A stretch of DNA of 64,000 nt. Source: Arachis hypogaea (lineage: Eukaryota; Streptophyta; Magnoliopsida; Fabales; Fabaceae). Positions 45,985-55,020 of this stretch are shown here, piece by piece; within the stretch, counting starts at the first letter, position 1, and each line of letters starts with the position of its first letter. The notes beneath the pieces were generated by a model. The model worked only from the letters and a program-made list of their open reading frames with translations. It searched no databases and was not told the DNA's origin. The stretch covers positions 17,948,346-18,012,345 of the forward strand of contig NC_092052.1 in assembly GCF_003086295.3 (NCBI RefSeq), in the 5' to 3' direction. Both the position numbers and the translations under genes were made by a program.

Positions 45985-46167
45985 TAGAGAATAAAAGCCA
46001 AAAAAGAAAAAAGATCAGCGAAGTTGGAAAAGGTAGGTAAATTGGTGAAAAAGGTATGTTGAGATGAAGCAATGGGATGAGAGAAGAGATTCGTGTGTTT
46101 GATTGCAAAGAAGAAGAATAATCGGGGAATTGAGCAATGCCTGTATTGTGTTTGTATTTATGCCCCC

Positions 46168-46212
46168 CTCTCTCTCTCTCTCTCTTTCCTTCATCAATAG
46201 ACAGAAACAGAA

Positions 46213-46246
<34 letters not shown>
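46168..46246. repeat. CT/GA microsatellites upstream of PAO
   Basis: Two (CT)n tracts at about 46168-46187 and 46217-46246 lie 184-262 bases upstream of the PAO start codon. On the transcribed strand they read (GA)n. GA tracts in plant 5' untranslated regions and promoters can bind BBR/BPC factors, but no function is shown here. The ORFs across them are artefacts. Confidence 0.85.
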
Positions 46247-46249
<3 letters not shown>

Positions 46250-46326
46250 AATCCAGAGAGACGCAATGCAACGGTACTATGGTGAAATGCGACTAACAAA
46301 TACCCGCCAAACACTGTCTCCATGGA

Positions 46327-46392
<66 letters not shown>
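46327..46392. repeat. (ATT)22 microsatellite
   Basis: About 22 perfect ATT units, 343-408 bases upstream of the PAO start codon. The long perfect run predicts high length variability between accessions. It produces a spurious poly-Asn ORF on the minus strand. Confidence 0.95.
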
Positions 46393-46554
46393 GTTGTAGG
46401 ATTTTCGAAGGAGATACAAAAATAAAAACATTTTCTTTTTATCTAAAAAAAAAAGAGTTTGAAATTTTAATGAAATTAAATGTATTAGTTTCTTTTCATT
46501 AATATTCCTACAATTTTAATTTTATTCTTAACAAATGTCTATCATTAATTATTA

Positions 46555-46609
46555 AATCAAGGGTGTTTCAAAAGGTTTCCTTCCGCGACATGGTGACTGG
46601 ACAGAAGTC
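46555..46609 (+). pseudogene. 5' piece of LINE ORF1, left of the copia array
   Basis: The frame VSFRDMVTGQK (46575-46607) continues exactly, after removal of the array and one AAGTC copy, into SPSPMLWNETLDG at 60458. This shows that the array sits inside ORF1 of a plant L1 LINE. The LINE seems 5'-truncated somewhere near 46540-46560, because the usual ORF1 start and 5' untranslated region are not visible. Confidence 0.8.
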
Positions 46610-47438
46610 TGTAGAACCTATGCACAATTACTCAAGAGGGGGGGTGAATTGAGTATTGCAACAACAATGAATCTTTTTGCGGAAGTTAAAGACAATATAT
46701 AAAAGTGTTATTGTACTAGTATTTTTCCAAGAGCTTAACTCAATTGCTAAGCATTTATAAGGAGCTTTTACTTTCCAATAGACACCAACTCAAATAAATT
46801 GATCAAGCTTTTCACCAATCGGACTTAAGCTATTCCTTAAGTACTTACGAAGCTACTTTTCGATCACAATTTATTTGCTCAAAGGTAAAAGACAATAATA
46901 TTAAAGAGATGAGTTTGGAGAGATGCAAACGCTATTTAGAGTGGTTCGGCACAATCCTTGTCCTACGTCCACTTTCTTTCTCAATCGCTATTGAGAAGTT
47001 CCACTATTGCCAAGTTTCAAGGTGCTCGCGCAAAACCTTTTACAATCCGAGTCCTTAGTTTCTAACACCTCACGGTATATGATCACCACTCGTATACTAA
47101 CCCACTCTACTTAGAGATACCTTCTCTAAGATTTGCCTTGAGTACTTAGTATACTTCTTTGGTATCCTCACCGACTATAGTGTTTATAACTCTTGACTCA
47201 ACCTTGGAGATCACACTCCAATTTACAAAGTGTTACAAGAAAACAATTCTCAAAGAATTGTTGAGATGAAATGAGTACTCTCTAGAAGAGTGTATGATTA
47301 CAAGTTTAGCACTATTGAACCAATTGATATTGCTCTCTCAAATTGTGTATTATAACACCTTAAAAATGTGTAGAATGAAAGAATATGAACAAGATAGTTT
47401 GCAAATACTCACGTGTATGAAATAAGGCTTCAATCCAT

Positions 47439-47448
47439 CTATTTATAG
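47439..47448 (-). promoter_or_regulatory. LTR TATA box
   Basis: The minus strand reads CTATAAATAG followed by ATGG. It lies about 87 bases downstream, in transcription direction, of the palindrome cluster. Equivalent sites are at 53609-53618 and 59779-59788. It would drive the array's transcripts on the minus strand. Confidence 0.7.
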
Positions 47449-47534
47449 ACTCCCCAAACCTTAGAAACGTTGGGGAGTTAATGGGATGGAGCCGTTTTGT
47501 CAAAACTAGCCGTTTTTTATGTTTTTTAATCATT

Positions 47535-47689
47535 TGCATCGATGCATAACACTTTGCATCGATGCAAATGTGTCTTTGAAGCTGAAATTTGAATTTTCAG
47601 CTAGGTTGCATCGATGCAAACATCTTTGCATCGATGCAACAAGTCGTCGCATGCTTTGCATCGATGCAAGATGAGTGTGCATCGATGCA
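47535..47689. promoter_or_regulatory. Six TGCATCGATGCA palindromes in three spaced pairs
   Basis: The 12-bp palindrome starts at 47535, 47555, 47607, 47627, 47657 and 47678. Pair spacing is 20, 20 and 21 bp, about two helical turns, with larger gaps between pairs. All six share the core, and flanks extend some to 14-16 bp symmetry. They lie in U3 just upstream of the TATA box. I infer a multi-site binding region for a dimeric factor; the factor is unknown. Identical clusters occur at 53705-53859 and 59875-60029. Confidence 0.85.
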
Positions 47690-48114
47690 AACCTTAAAGA
47701 ATGGCTTAAAATCACTTCAAAATGCTTAGGATTGATCTCAAACTTGTTGGAGTCAATTCCTATGCTTTTGTACCTTTGAAAACAAGTTTTTAAACCATTT
47801 GGCTAGCATCGAATTGCAAGATGTGCATCAAAACATTTTGTGAGTGTGTGTTGAGAGATTTAGCAATTGGTTCTTAACAAGAAGTTACCTAAGTCCTAAG
47901 ACACTATACTTGTCTTCAAATGTTGTGGACTTGAGTTTCTTGTTGTTGTTGTGTTGCTTTCAACTCTTCATTCCTCAACGTTGAATGTTGGTTGATCTTT
48001 CAACATGCTTGTTCATTCAAGTTGTTTGTTGGTTTGTCTTTCATGTCGTTTGTTGGTTTGTCATTCATCAAAACCTACGAATACAAACTTCGCATACAAG
48101 CAACATGATTTACA

Positions 48115-48128
48115 ATTTCCCCCTTTTT
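48115..48128 (-). promoter_or_regulatory. Polypurine tract of internal unit 1
   Basis: The minus strand reads CAAAAAGGGGGAAAT directly against the TGTAAATC start of LTR A. It is the plus-strand primer position. The same tract lies at 54285-54298 beside LTR B. Confidence 0.8.
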
Positions 48129-48850
48129 GATAATGACAAACCAATTTTGAGGATATGCATTTATAAATGATTTTGAAAGCAACAATAATGCACTTTGTTT
48201 TATAGAAAGCTTTGGAGAAGACTTCACAAAAAAAATTTTGCAGGAGTTCCCCCTAAATATGTGCATTTGTTCCCTTAAAGGGCGTTTATCAAAGAAAACG
48301 ATTTAGATATCAAAGTTTTTGCTTAGCGGAAGTCTTTTTGAAATCATTGTTTCGCAAACTTATTTCTTCTTTTCAAATCCTCAAACTTCTTCTTTTTCAA
48401 GAGTTCAAAATTTCAAATATCCTCAAACTTCTCTTCCCCCTTTTGACATTATCAAAAAGAAAGGAGTTTGAAATGTGTCATAGAAGCATGCATAAAACAA
48501 TGAATTTTTTTTTTAAGTTCAATATCTCTATTAATTTCAAGGATGAGATATTCCCCCTTTCAAAAAGAATTTGATTTCCTCTTTTTATATATAACAAGCA
48601 TGCATAATTCCCCCTAAAGAAGTGAAATATATCAAGACATGCACATTAACTTAAAATAGGGGTACCAAGCCTATTTTGAGTTATTCACCAAATAAGCATA
48701 CAAGCATTAGTCATTAAACAAAATTATGAAGGAAATATCAAAGTATTTAAACCATAATAGAAATCCTTAGCTTACTAGGAGTTAGTTTAACAATTCATAT
48801 AATCAAATAAACATAAAGCAATAAAAAGTGACTTGATGAAGAGGAGACAA
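48129..48850 (-). other. Non-coding 3' region of internal unit 1
   Basis: Between the polypurine tract and the 377-aa ORF there are about 720 bases with no convincing coding frame. It contains several CCCCCTTT or TTCCCCC words, which are polypurine-tract-like on the minus strand (48246-48253, 48435-48441, 48551-48558, 48609-48615). Such repeated purine tracts are a known feature of SIRE-type elements. Copy 2 is equivalent at 54299-55020. Confidence 0.6.
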
Positions 48851-49984
48851 TCAATCTTGGTCTTCATCATCATCAGTGTCCTCTTCATATGGTAGGTGGA
48901 TCCCGAAATGCTCATATAAGTCATCAATACGACGATCCAAGCGACCCGTGCGATGATCTACACGAGACACACGACGATTAAGTGCTTCAAGTTGCCTACC
49001 ATGCTCTACGTCAATCCTTTGGATGTTTTGGTTGATGGATTGTAATTCTCTCATTACATCAACCAAGGAGGGTGGTTCTTGAGCTTGAGGTGCTTGTGGA
49101 GGAGCTTGCTCTTGAGGACCTTGTTCATCAACATTTCTTCTTCCCATTTTGTTGAGAATATGAGTGTTGATACAAGATTGAGGTGGTACTTCCTTGGCAA
49201 TCTCATTTGAGACATCAATACCAACATAATCAAAGACTTTAGACCATAGGCAAAGGAATCCTAATCCACCATTCCTATCCTTCATCTTGAGCCTAATCAT
49301 ATGTTGTACTATAAAGTATGGCCAATTAATCTTAATTCCATTCATCATAGCCCACATGACAATCAAATCTTCATCATTTACATTCGCATGCCCGGATATT
49401 CTAGGTTGCAATACATAGGTGACTAGATATAACAAAGTTCTATGTTCCGCACTCATTGAATTGCAACTAATTTTGGAATGAGCTCCTTGTACAAGATTGA
49501 ACAAATGCATGGCATTGTCCTTTGAATAACCCCATTCATCAATTGGGGTTTTACCACCTTGAAACAAGTCACCTTGATTAGGCAACTCCCAAATGGTGGC
49601 TAACTCATCACCATCTAGCCTATAATCCTTTCTTCCTATCTTGAAGAATAATGTGAAATTTGATTCATCTTCCTCATCAATCTCAATCATGAGTGTACTA
49701 TAGGCTATGGCAACTAAATCCGGATAAAATTTACTCTTAATTTGAACAAAATCCATGAGGCCTTGATGAACTAGAATAGCCTTAAGAGTATCAAAGTTAT
49801 GAATGACAAGAAGGGTCGGATCCAAATACCTCGGAGGAATTTCCTTTCTTCCGGCGAGCCTTGCCTCATAGAATTGAAGATCTTCATTAGAAGCAAAGTA
49901 CCTTGCCAAAGGATGATTATTTGGAGGTGGAACCACACTTGAAGAGCCTTTTGACTTCTTGACGGTTCTCTTGATTCTAGGCAT
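48851..49984 (-). CDS. 377-aa ORF, putative plant transposon protein, unit 1
   Basis: The N-terminus is basic (PRIKRTVKKSKGSSSVVPP), probably a nuclear signal. A globular region follows at about 25-260, reading RYFASNEDLQFYEARLAGRK, then KSKFYPDLVAIAYSTL and LDGDELATIWELPNQGD. This pattern fits the putative plant transposon protein domain seen in legume element ORFs; the match is from memory. Residues about 285-305 are Gln/Pro-rich, about 310-360 form a coiled coil (LVDVMRELQSINQNIQ onward), and the tail is acidic (EEDTDDDEDQD). No transmembrane segment, so it is not env-like. It occupies the place of integrase-RT. Conservation with only a few differences between units suggests it is maintained or recently copied. 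Function unknown. Confidence 0.75.
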   Translation of the reverse strand: MPRIKRTVKKSKGSSSVVPPPNNHPLARYFASNEDLQFYEARLAGRKEIPPRYLDPTLLVIHNFDTLKAILVHQGLMDFVQIKSKFYPDLVAIAYSTLMIEIDEEDESNFTLFFKIGRKDYRLDGDELATIWELPNQGDLFQGGKTPIDEWGYSKDNAMHLFNLVQGAHSKISCNSMSAEHRTLLYLVTYVLQPRISGHANVNDEDLIVMWAMMNGIKINWPYFIVQHMIRLKMKDRNGGLGFLCLWSKVFDYVGIDVSNEIAKEVPPQSCINTHILNKMGRRNVDEQGPQEQAPPQAPQAQEPPSLVDVMRELQSINQNIQRIDVEHGRQLEALNRRVSRVDHRTGRLDRRIDDLYEHFGIHLPYEEDTDDDEDQD

Positions 49985-50224
49985 TGTGGATGATTTTGTT
50001 TTATGGGTTTTGTAGAGGAGAATGTGGGGACTTCAAATATGTAATTTGTTTGTAGTGGGTATCTAAGTTTTGTGAGTTGTATGAAGCTATATGTGAGCTT
50101 GTTTTGGAGGTTATGGAGGTTTGAAGGTGGGGATATGAGTTGTGAGGTTGAAGATGATGAAAAAGTGGGGTTTTGTTGCTCAAAAATGCCAAATTCACGT
50201 GTTTTTGTGCAATTTGGTCGTGTT

Positions 50225-50236
50225 TGCATCGATGCA
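50225..50236. promoter_or_regulatory. Seventh palindrome, upstream of the 377-aa ORF
   Basis: The same TGCATCGATGCA palindrome as in the LTR lies 241 bases upstream of the 377-aa ORF start. A TATATA word (minus strand GAGTATATACATGATGG) lies near 50306-50322. It may be an internal promoter for the ORF or a trace of the LTR. Copy 2 is at 56395-56406. Confidence 0.45.
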
Positions 50237-50527
50237 ACATGCATCATTTTGCCCAAAATCACCAAATTTTCATCCTTTGGTGGTTCTTTCTTCAATCCTT
50301 TGAGTTCCATCATGTATATACTCATTTAAACCATTATAAACTTCAATTTGTTGATCCTCCATTGTTTATAATCTTCAAATTCTTCAATCTACCTCAAGAT
50401 TAATCACTCATTCATCAACTCATAAACCTACAAAACAATGGCTAATTGGATATCTCCAATGCTTAAGTTAGTAAGAGATACAAAAATAGCAATATAAATA
50501 TAATGAATTCAAACAAATCATATTAGA

Positions 50528-50959
50528 TTAGAATCCAAGATACCAAGTTTCATCATTTTTACTAACAAGGCATTTCACATCATTTGAGGAAACTTCATCT
50601 AGATTAATCATGTATACATTGTCAACACGGTGCCCAATTAGCACAATTTCATTAGTGTCTTGCCTTTTTATCAAACAACATTTTGAATCAAAGGTGACTA
50701 AGTTTTCTTTGTCACAAAGTTGGCTAACACTAATGAGATTATGTTTGAGACCTTTGACAAGTATAACATTATCTATGGAGGTAGAAGAATTTTTACCAAC
50801 TTTTCCAACGCCGATTACTTTGCCGGTGTTGTTGTCTCCATAGATCATGTTTCCTCCGTTTGTAGGCTCTATTGCGGTGAACTTTGATTCATCGCCGGTC
50901 ATGTGTTTGGAGCATCCACTATCAACATACCAATTTGTATCCTTAGCTCCAACACGTAC
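50528..50959 (-). pseudogene. Copia protease fragment, unit 1
   Basis: The open frame reads VRVGAKDTNWYVDSGCSKHM at its start, with the catalytic DSG of copia protease, then GVGKVGKNSSTSIDNVILVK and LKHNLISVSQLCDKENLVTF. It ends at DETWYLGF and a stop, exactly where the pre-integrase domain should begin. The frame differs from Gag's and is preceded by TTTTAATTGTTTTGTAG. Protease activity may persist if expressed, but the rest of Pol is absent. Confidence 0.8.
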
Positions 50960-50970
50960 CTACAAAACAA

Positions 50971-52725
50971 TTAAAATTGGGATTTAGGTACCCAAGTGAA
51001 TTTGGGTCCTTGATGGTTAGTATGAGCATAATGCCCATAAGGTGCCCATCTCGTATCTTGACTATGAAAGTTTATATGTTTAATTCTAGTAAAGCATACG
51101 GCTGCTATATGACCTACTTTATTACAATAATGACATATGACATTTGGATTATGCATCCTATGCATGTTTCTAAATGGTTGCCTAGGTTGTTTCCTAAATG
51201 CAACATCTTTTGATCTATATGCATTGTGATCATAATTTCTAAATGAAGCATGTTGAGGAGGATGTTTAAAGGCTTCATTCCTTTTAGGCATGCTTGCCTT
51301 TTGGGCTTGCGGTTGCCTAATAGGAGTTTTAGTATTTTTAAATTTTCCTTTTTCAAAACCTAAACCTTCCTTATTATGAACATGCTTTTGGTTTTTCAAC
51401 ATTTTATCTAAGTTCTTTGAAGATTCATTGAACTTAGCTAAAGTGTTCTTAAGATTTGTAATTTCATTTTCATGCATTTTACAAGATTTGTATGGATCAC
51501 TACTTGTGCTACACTTATCTTTTCCAAGATTGATATTCTCGTTTTTCAACGTCTCATTTTGTTTTAAAAGATCCATATTCTTTTTCTTTAGGAGAGAATA
51601 ATCTTGGGTAAGTTTTGTGTACACCTCAAGTAAGGCATCATATTCATCTTGTAAATTAAAAGAAGTGGAGTTGTCATCACTAACCTTTTCTTCGCTTGCC
51701 ATTAAGCAAAGATTTGCAACCTCGTCGTCATCGGAGTCGGATTCATCCTCGTTCTCCCATGATATGTATGCTTTCTCCTTCTTCTTAAATTTCTTGTTTT
51801 TGTCCTCCTTTTGAAGTTTTGGACAATTGGGTTTAATGTGTCCAACTTCTCCACACTCATAGCATTTTGGTACCTTTGTTTTGCTCTTGAAGTTTTTCTT
51901 CATTGCAAACTTATTGAATCTTTTTAATAAGAGTGCAAATTCTTCATCTCCTTCTTCTTCATTATCATCACTCTCTTCTTGTAGTGATGTTGTTTTAAGG
52001 GCGAGACTTTTCTTCTTGCTTTCTTCACCTTTTTGTCTATTTAGCATAGTCATTTCATAGGTGAGAAGATTACCTCGTAGTTGATCAAATGTAAGTTGAT
52101 AATAGAGCCTTCCTTCCACAATGGCGTTCACTTTGGAGTTCCATTTTGGTGTAAGGCTTGTAAGCACCTTGGTCACAATTTGTTTATCATTGTATTTTGT
52201 GCCAAGCATGCTTAGGTTGTTGAAGATCTTGGAGAGTCTTTCAAGAGCTTCTTCAATGCTCTCTTCATCTTTCATTTTAAAATTTTCTCATTCATGAACT
52301 ACCATAAATACCTTTGATTCTTTAACGTGGTCGGTTCCTTCGTAAGTGATTTGGAGTTTATCCCAAATCTCTTTAGCGGTTTCACATGTAGAGATCTTCA
52401 TATAATCATGCTCGTTAAGTGCACAATGAATGAAGTTGATGGCTTTATCATTCATTGCCACCTTCTTCCAATCATCGTCACTATATTCATTTTCTCCTTT
52501 CGGTACTTGCTTTAAGACGGAGACTTCTCCTTCTTTAGCGCTTGTTGTCTTTGTTGGAATGTGATTTCCATTCTCAATCACTTTCCAAATTCTCACATCT
52601 TGAGAACGGATCCAAATTCTCATCTTATTTTTCCAATAAGAGTAATTTGTTCCGCTAAAAAGAGGAGGTCTAGCGGTTGAGTTACCTTCACTAGTGTTGT
52701 TGTTGTTAAAGCTTGTGCTTGCCAT
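50971..52725 (-). pseudogene. Gag of unit 1, interrupted by a stop
   Basis: Same protein as in unit 2, but split at 52288-52290 by a TGA after VFMVVHE. This leaves a 145-codon N-terminal frame (52725-52288) and a 434-codon frame starting at ATG 52275. The N-terminal Gag domain (RPPLFSGTNYSYWKNKMRIW) and two zinc knuckles (CYECGEVGHIKPNC, CHYCNKVGHIAAVC) are retained, but on separate sides of the stop. With an intact Gag from unit 2 in the same array, unit 1 could still be packaged in trans. Confidence 0.9.
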
Positions 52726-52765
52726 GATCTTTTCCCTTAAACGGTTAAGTCTTTCAAAGGGTTAA

Positions 52766-52777
52766 GCTCTGATACCA
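52766..52777 (-). promoter_or_regulatory. Primer-binding site of unit 1
   Basis: TGGTATCAGAGC on the minus strand, two bases inside LTR B. It is complementary to initiator tRNA-Met. The equivalent site beside LTR C is at 58936-58947. Confidence 0.9.
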
Positions 52778-52779
52778 CT

Positions 52780-54284
52780 TGTAGAACCTATGCACAATTA
52801 CTCAAGAGGGGGGGTGAATTGAGTATTGCAACAACAATGAATCTTTTTGCGGAAGTTAAAGACAATATATAAAAGTGTTATTGTACTAGTATTTTTCCAA
52901 GAGCTTAACTCAATTGCTAAGCATTTATAAGGAGCTTTTACTTTCCAATAGACACCAACTCAAATAAATTGATCAAGCTTTTCACCAATCGGACTTAAGC
53001 TATTCCTTAAGTACTTACGAAGCTACTTTTCGATCACAATTTATTTGCTCAAAGGTAAAAGACAATAATATTGAAGAGATGAGTTTGGAGAGATGCAAAC
53101 GCTATTTAGAGTGGTTCGGCACAATCCTTGTCCTACGTCCACTTTCTTTCTCAATCGCTATTGAGAAGTTCCACTATTGCCAAGCTTCAAGGTGCTCGCG
53201 CAAAACCTTTTACAATCCGAGTCCTTAGTTTCTAACACCTCACGGTATATGATCACCACTCGTATACTAACCCACTCTACTTAGAGATACCTTCTCTAAG
53301 ATTTGCCTTGAGTACTTAGTATACTTCTTTGGTATCCTCACCGACTATAGTGTTTATAACTCTTGACTCAACCTTGGAGATCACACTCCAATTTACAAAG
53401 TGTTACAAGAAAACAATTCTCAAAGAATTGTTGAGATGAAATGAGTACTCTCTAGAAGAGTGTATGATTACAAGTTTAGCACTATTGAACCAATTGATAT
53501 TGCTCTCTCAAATTGTGTATTATAACACCTTAAAAATGTGTAGAATGAAAGAATATGAACAAGATAGTTTGCAAATACTCACGTGTATGAAATAAGGCTT
53601 CAATCCATCTATTTATAGACTCCCCAAACCTTAGAAACGTTGGGGAGTTAATGAGATGGAGCCGTTTTGTCAAAACTAGCCGTTTTTTATGTTTTTGAAT
53701 CATTTGCATCGATGCATAACACTTTGCATCGATGCAAATGTGTCTTTGAAGCTGAAATTTGAATTTTCAGCTAGGTTGCATCGATGCAAACATCTTTGCA
53801 TCGATGCAACAAGTCGTCGCATGCTTTGCATCGATGCAAGATGAGTGTGCATCGATGCAAACCTTAAAGAATGGCTTAAAATCACTTCAAAATGCTTAGG
53901 ATTGATCTCAAACTTGTTGGAGTCAATTCCTATGCTTTTGTACCTTTGAAAACAAGTTTTTAAACCATTTGGCTAGCATCGAATTGCAAGATGTGCATCA
54001 AAACATTTTGTGAGTGTGTGTTGAGAGATTTAGCAATTGGTTCTTAACAAGAAGTTACCTAAGTCCTAAGACACTATACTTGTCTTCAAATGTTGTGGAC
54101 TTGAGTTTCTTGTTGTTGTTGTGTTGCTTTCAACTCTTCATTCCTCAACGTTGAATGTTGGTTGATCTTTCAACATGCTTGTTCATTCAAGTTGTTTGTT
54201 GGTTTGTCTTTCATGTCGTTTGTTGGTTTGTCATTCATCAAAACCTACGAATACAAACTTCGCATACAAGCAACATGATTTACC
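52780..54284 (-). repeat. LTR B (shared middle LTR)
   Basis: 1,505 bp. It serves as the 3' LTR of unit 2 and the 5' LTR of unit 1. It ends TACC where A and C end TACA, so its terminal base is mutated, and it has one other private change. Palindromes at 53705-53859 and TATA box at 53609-53618 are intact. Confidence 0.95.
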
Positions 54285-54298
54285 ATTTCCCCCTTTTT
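54285..54298 (-). promoter_or_regulatory. Polypurine tract of internal unit 2
   Basis: The same CAAAAAGGGGGAAAT tract as unit 1, on the minus strand, directly adjoining LTR B. It is followed on the plus strand by about 720 non-coding bases to 55020 with further G-run purine tracts. Confidence 0.75.
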
Positions 54299-55020
54299 GA
54301 TAATGACAAACCAATTTTGAGGATATGCATTTATAAATGATTTTGAAAGCAACAATAATGCACTTTGTTTTATAGAAAGCTTTGGAGAAGACTTCACAAA
54401 AAAAATTTTGCAGGAGTTCCCCCTAAATATGTGCATTTGTTCCCTTAAAGGGCGTTTATCAAAGAAAACGATTTAGATATCAAAGTTTTTGCTTAGCGGA
54501 AGTCTTTTTGAAATCATTGTTTCGCAAACTTATTTCTTCTTTTCAAATCCTCAAACTTCTTCTTTTTCAAGAGTTCAAAATTTCAAATATCCTCAAACTT
54601 CTCTTCCCCCTTTTGACATTATCAAAAAGAAAGGAGTTTGAAATGTGTCATAGAAGCATGCATAAAACAATGAATTTTTTTTTTAAGTTCAATATCTCTA
54701 TTAATTTCAAGGATGAGATATTCCCCCTTTCAAAAAGAATTTGATTTCCTCTTTTTATATATAACAAGCATGCATAATTCCCCCTAAAGAAGTGAAATAT
54801 ATCAAGACATGCACATTAACTTAAAATAGGGGTACCAAGCCTATTTTGAGTTATTCACCAAATAAGCATACAAGCATTAGTCATTAAACAAAATTATGAA
54901 GGAAATATCAAAGTATTTAAACCATAATAGAAATCCTTAGCTTACTAGGAGTTAGTTTAACAATTCATATAATCAAATAAACATAAAGCAATAAAAAGTG
55001 ACTTGATGAAGAGGAGACAA

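Larger units (their letters stand above)
46610..48114 (-). repeat. LTR A (3' LTR in element orientation)
   Basis: 1,505 bp, TGTAGAACC to GATTTACA on the plus strand. By eye it has three private differences from the other two LTRs. It contains the TATA motif at 47439-47448 and six TGCATCGATGCA palindromes. The ORFs at 47530-47715 and 47985-48170 recur in every LTR, are palindrome-derived or low-information, and are not genes. Confidence 0.95.

Noticed and set aside
46015..46431. A 138-residue minus-strand ORF with long Asn and Glu-Arg runs upstream of PAO
   Set aside because: It is the translation of the ATT and CT microsatellites. It has no domain and overlaps the likely PAO 5' untranslated region.
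47535..47689. Regularly spaced repeats resembling a CRISPR-like array
   Set aside because: The unit is a 12-bp perfect palindrome with irregular pair spacing inside a plant LTR. CRISPR arrays are prokaryotic and have longer repeats.
47530..47715. 61-codon ORF with repeated ASMQ-type words, present three times
   Set aside because: It is produced by the repeated TGCATCGATGCA palindromes in each LTR. The DNA palindrome is the signal, not the peptide.
49771..50409. Minus ORFs of 184 and 79 codons upstream of the 377-aa ORF, repeated in unit 2
   Set aside because: They overlap the leader and first part of the 377-aa frame in other registers and have no recognisable domain. Conservation follows from the recent duplication.
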